A DNA stretch of 64,000 nucleotides from Pseudokineococcus lusitanus (lineage in GTDB: Bacteria; Actinomycetota; Actinomycetes; Actinomycetales; Quadrisphaeraceae). This document shows positions 62,267-64,000 of this stretch, in pieces; position 1 is the first letter of the stretch, and each line of letters begins with the position of its first letter. Location of the stretch: NCBI RefSeq assembly GCF_003751265.1, contig NZ_RJKN01000010.1:50297-114296 (forward strand). Direction: 5' to 3'. Position numbers and translations under genes: made by a program. A model generated the notes under the pieces. It saw only the letters and a program-made list of their open reading frames with translations, was not told where the DNA came from and did not search any database.

Positions 62267-62658
62267 GCGTCCGCCCGTCGGCGGACGGCGGCAGCGCCGT
62301 CGTCGAGTTCGCCGTCGTGGCCGGCCTGCTCACCCTGCTGGCGACCGGGGTGCTCCAGCTGGCGGTGGTGCTCCACGTCCGGGCGACGCTCGTCGACTGC
62401 GCCTCGGAGGGCGCGCGGCTCGGGGCGCTGGCCGACCGCTCGCCCGCCGACGGCGCCGCCCGCACGCGCGAGCTCGTCACGGCCGCCCTGTCGCCGGCGT
62501 ACGCCCGTGACGTCACCGCGGACGTCGTCCGGGTGGGAGGGCGCGACGTCGTCGAGGTGGTCGTGCGGGCGCCGCTGCCGGTGGCCGGCCTTCTCGGCGT
62601 CGGCGGCGCGGTGGAGGCCCGGGGGCGGGGACTGGCACCGGTCGGCGGCGCCGGGTGA
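62263..62658 (+). CDS. TadE-like pilus assembly protein, CTG start proposed
   Basis: 131 residues if translation begins at CTG 62263, which overlaps the pilin stop as CTGA. The TadE motif GGSAVVEFAVVAGLLTLLAT starts only nine codons later, and the first standard start (GTG near 62317) would delete the conserved Val-Glu-Phe. A GTG at 61912 would be in frame but would read through the pilin gene in a different frame. The membrane helix is followed by a mainly extracytoplasmic domain with one Cys (VDCASEGARLGALADR). TadE proteins are minor pseudopilin-like components. Confidence 0.75.
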   Translation: MSVRPSADGGSAVVEFAVVAGLLTLLATGVLQLAVVLHVRATLVDCASEGARLGALADRSPADGAARTRELVTAALSPAYARDVTADVVRVGGRDVVEVVVRAPLPVAGLLGVGGAVEARGRGLAPVGGAG

Positions 62659-63140
62659 CCGGGGCGCCGCGTCGGCCGTCCGGCCGCCCACGGTGCGGGG
62701 GCCGCGGGGACGAGGGCAGCGCCGTGGTGGAGGTGCTCGTCCTCGGGGTGCTGCTGCTCGTCCCCCTCGTCTACCTCGTCGTCGTCGTGGGGCGGGTCCA
62801 GGCGGCCGCCTTCGCCGCGGAGGGCGGCGCCCGCGAGGCCGCCCGCGTCCTCGCGCAGCCCGTCGACGGGGACGCCGCGGGAGCCGCCCGCGACGCGCGG
62901 GCCGTCGTCGCGCTCGCGGCGGAGGACCAGGGCTTCGCGGCCGGTGACGCGCACCTCGAGGTCGCCTGCGAGGCCTCGCCGTGCGCGACGCCGGACGCGC
63001 TCGTCCGGACGACGGTGCGGCTCGACGTCGTGCTGCCGGGGGTCCCGCGGGTGCTGGCCGGAGCGGTGCCGACGTCGGTGGAGGTGGAGGCGCGGGGGAG
63101 CGCGGTCGCCGACCGCTTCGCCGCCGCGGTGGGCCCGTGA
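62655..63140 (+). CDS. TadE-like pilus assembly protein, second copy
   Basis: 161 residues. DEGSAVVEVLVLGVLLLVPL and VYLVVVVGRVQAAAFAAEGG match a TadE-type transmembrane pseudopilin. The extracytoplasmic part contains two Cys (EVACEASPCATPD) that may pair. Start GTG 62655 overlaps the preceding gene as GTGA; GTGA also joins it to the following gene, so four consecutive small genes are coupled. Confidence 0.8.
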   Translation: MTGAPRRPSGRPRCGGRGDEGSAVVEVLVLGVLLLVPLVYLVVVVGRVQAAAFAAEGGAREAARVLAQPVDGDAAGAARDARAVVALAAEDQGFAAGDAHLEVACEASPCATPDALVRTTVRLDVVLPGVPRVLAGAVPTSVEVEARGSAVADRFAAAVGP

Positions 63141-63643
63141 CCGGGCGTCGGCAGCCGGGGGTGTCCGGGACGACGGTGCCCGTCGGTCGCCGACCCGCAG
63201 GGGACGACGGTCAGGTCACCCTCCTCGTCCTCGGCTACGTCGTCCTCGCCGTGGTCCTGCTGCTGGTCGTGGCGACGGCCTCGGGGGTGCACCTCGAGCG
63301 CAAGCGGCTCCTCGCCCTGGCGGACGCGGCGGCGTCGGACGCCGCCGACGCCGTCGACCTCGAGGGCTACTACCGGGGCGGGACCGGCCTGGAGCAGGGA
63401 CCACCGCTCACGGACGCCGGGGTACGGGCCGCGGTGGTCGACCATCTCGGCCGCCTGCCGGCCGGGGACGACGTCGTGGTGGGGGCGTCCACGGGGACGC
63501 CGGACGGCCGGACGGCGGAGGTCGAGCTCGCCACCCGCGTCCCGCTGCCGGTCCTGTCCGCGCTGCCCGGCCTGCGGCTCCGGGCGGCGGTGGACATCGT
63601 CGTGACGTCACGGGCACGGGTGGCGCTGGCACCGGCGGGGTGA
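63137..63643 (+). CDS. TadG-like pilus assembly protein
   Basis: 168 residues. DDGQVTLLVLGYVVLAVVLL and LLVVATASGVHLERKRLLAL followed by ADAAASDAADAVDLEGYYRG is the start of TadG/TadE-G proteins, in which a membrane helix precedes a von Willebrand-type or Flp-interacting domain. Here the extracytoplasmic region is short, so only the pilus-assembly N-terminal part is present. GTG 63137 overlaps the upstream stop. Confidence 0.75.
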   Translation: MTGRRQPGVSGTTVPVGRRPAGDDGQVTLLVLGYVVLAVVLLLVVATASGVHLERKRLLALADAAASDAADAVDLEGYYRGGTGLEQGPPLTDAGVRAAVVDHLGRLPAGDDVVVGASTGTPDGRTAEVELATRVPLPVLSALPGLRLRAAVDIVVTSRARVALAPAG

Positions 63644-63778
63644 GCCCCGGCCCGGGGGGCACCGGTGGACCTGCGTCACCCGACGGCCACCCGGGGGTGG
63701 TCAGGAGCACCCCCGGGAGCGGGGTAATGTTCTTCCTGTCGCCGGGCCGAGAGGGCCGGATCGGCCGCCCCAGGGCGG
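63644..63778. other. spacer between TadG-like gene and rRNA promoter
   Basis: No supported gene. It contains GC-rich sequence and an AT-richer part (GGGGTAATGTTCTTCC, 63721-63736). Possible end of the pilus operon; no strong hairpin was found. Confidence 0.4.
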
Positions 63779-63808
63779 TTGACGACCTCGGACCCCAGGG
63801 TCTAGGTT
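63779..63808 (+). promoter_or_regulatory. candidate rRNA operon promoter
   Basis: TTGACG (63779-63784) and TAGGTT (63803-63808) are separated by 18 bases. A second TTGACA follows at 63808-63813 without a good -10, so tandem promoters are possible. Confidence 0.5.
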
Positions 63809-64000
63809 TGACAAGTTGCCTCCAGGGAGGTCGGGCTGCGGCTCGGACACCTGGCAGGCTCGTTCCTTGAGAACTCAACAGCGTACCGAAGTCGAATGCC
63901 ATTTGGTCGGCTGCGGGTTGTCTGGTTGTCCCGTCCGGGGTGGCTGGGTGGTCGTGGTCGGCTTTTTTGCAGTATCTCGGGTGCTCGTCTCGCCAGTGGG
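63809..64000 (+). ncRNA. rRNA operon leader (5' part, continues beyond window)
   Basis: TTGAGAACTCAACAGCG (63867-63883), in the sequence GTTCCTTGAGAACTCAACAG, is the conserved actinobacterial rRNA leader box upstream of 16S rRNA. The following AT-richer leader with GCTTTTTTGCAG (63960-63971) is consistent. The 16S gene itself is not in the window. The call rests on this motif and on the promoter just upstream. Confidence 0.7.

Overview
The window is chromosomal DNA of a very GC-rich actinobacterium. The evidence is GC-dominated third codon positions, frequent GTG starts, 4-base GTGA stop/start overlaps, and a gene set typical of that phylum: mtrAB-lpqB, a WhiB1-like regulator, a PdtaS-like kinase, an Rv3235-like protein and the large NAD-glutamate dehydrogenase. 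The run mtrA-mtrB-lpqB-comF-hpf ... secA ... Rv3235-like ... pdtaS-whiB1 follows the same order as the Rv3246c-Rv3219 interval of Mycobacterium tuberculosis. The SecA motor sequence and overall style fit Micrococcales or Kineosporiales better than mycobacteria, but this placement is an inference. I see no insertion sequence, prophage, CRISPR array or tRNA. The right edge runs into what looks like the promoter and leader of an rRNA operon.

Layout. (1) 1-7.6 kb: the end of a SpoIIM-like membrane protein, an NCS2 nucleobase permease, and a reverse-strand operon of a multi-pass membrane protein, DUF4129, DUF4350, a MoxR AAA ATPase and DUF58. (2) 7.9-23.3 kb: a Wzx/Wzy-type exopolysaccharide locus. 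It has an initiating phosphoglycosyltransferase, two left-handed beta-helix acyltransferases, five glycosyltransferases, a secreted heparin-lyase-I-fold protein, Wzz-like, Wzy-like and Wzx-like proteins, a secreted protein of unknown function and a UDP-glucose dehydrogenase. (3) 23.5-36.6 kb: mtrA-mtrB-lpqB, comF, hpf with an unusual leader, an orphan NarL-type response regulator, an AlkX/YcaQ-like glycosylase, GNAT acetyltransferases and secA. (4) 36.6-44.3 kb: Rv3235-like and LysM proteins, a BldC-like regulator, SAF/CpaB-like and CpaE-like proteins, a WS/DGAT-family acyltransferase and small conserved proteins. (5) 44.4-53.9 kb: NAD-glutamate dehydrogenase, PdtaS-like kinase, WhiB1-like protein behind a CRP-like site, and a SigF/SigB-type sigma factor coupled to an RsbW-like anti-sigma factor. 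(6) 54.1-63.6 kb: a large FHA plus FtsK/EccC-like ATPase, divergent from a Tad/Flp pilus cluster (CpaF, TadB, TadC, Flp-like pilin, two TadE-like proteins and a TadG-like protein). (7) 63.8-64.0 kb: rRNA promoter and leader.

How the genes fit together. UDP-glucose dehydrogenase would feed UDP-glucuronate into the exopolysaccharide pathway, and the lyase-fold protein could trim a uronic-acid polymer. The two TadE-like genes, the TadG-like gene and the CpaF/TadB/TadC genes form one tightly overlapped pilus operon. The CpaB/CpaE-like pair 18 kb away may serve the same machine.

The least expected observations are these. A 45-codon leaderless ORF followed by a perfect hairpin precedes hpf, an attenuator-like layout. 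At least three genes appear to start at CTG inside a CTGA overlap, most convincingly a TadE-like gene. A -10-like hexamer recurs 6-8 bases before the start codon of more than a dozen genes, which predicts leaderless mRNAs. A CRP-type palindrome lies upstream of whiB1. The FHA-FtsK/EccC-like ATPase has no visible WXG100 partner.
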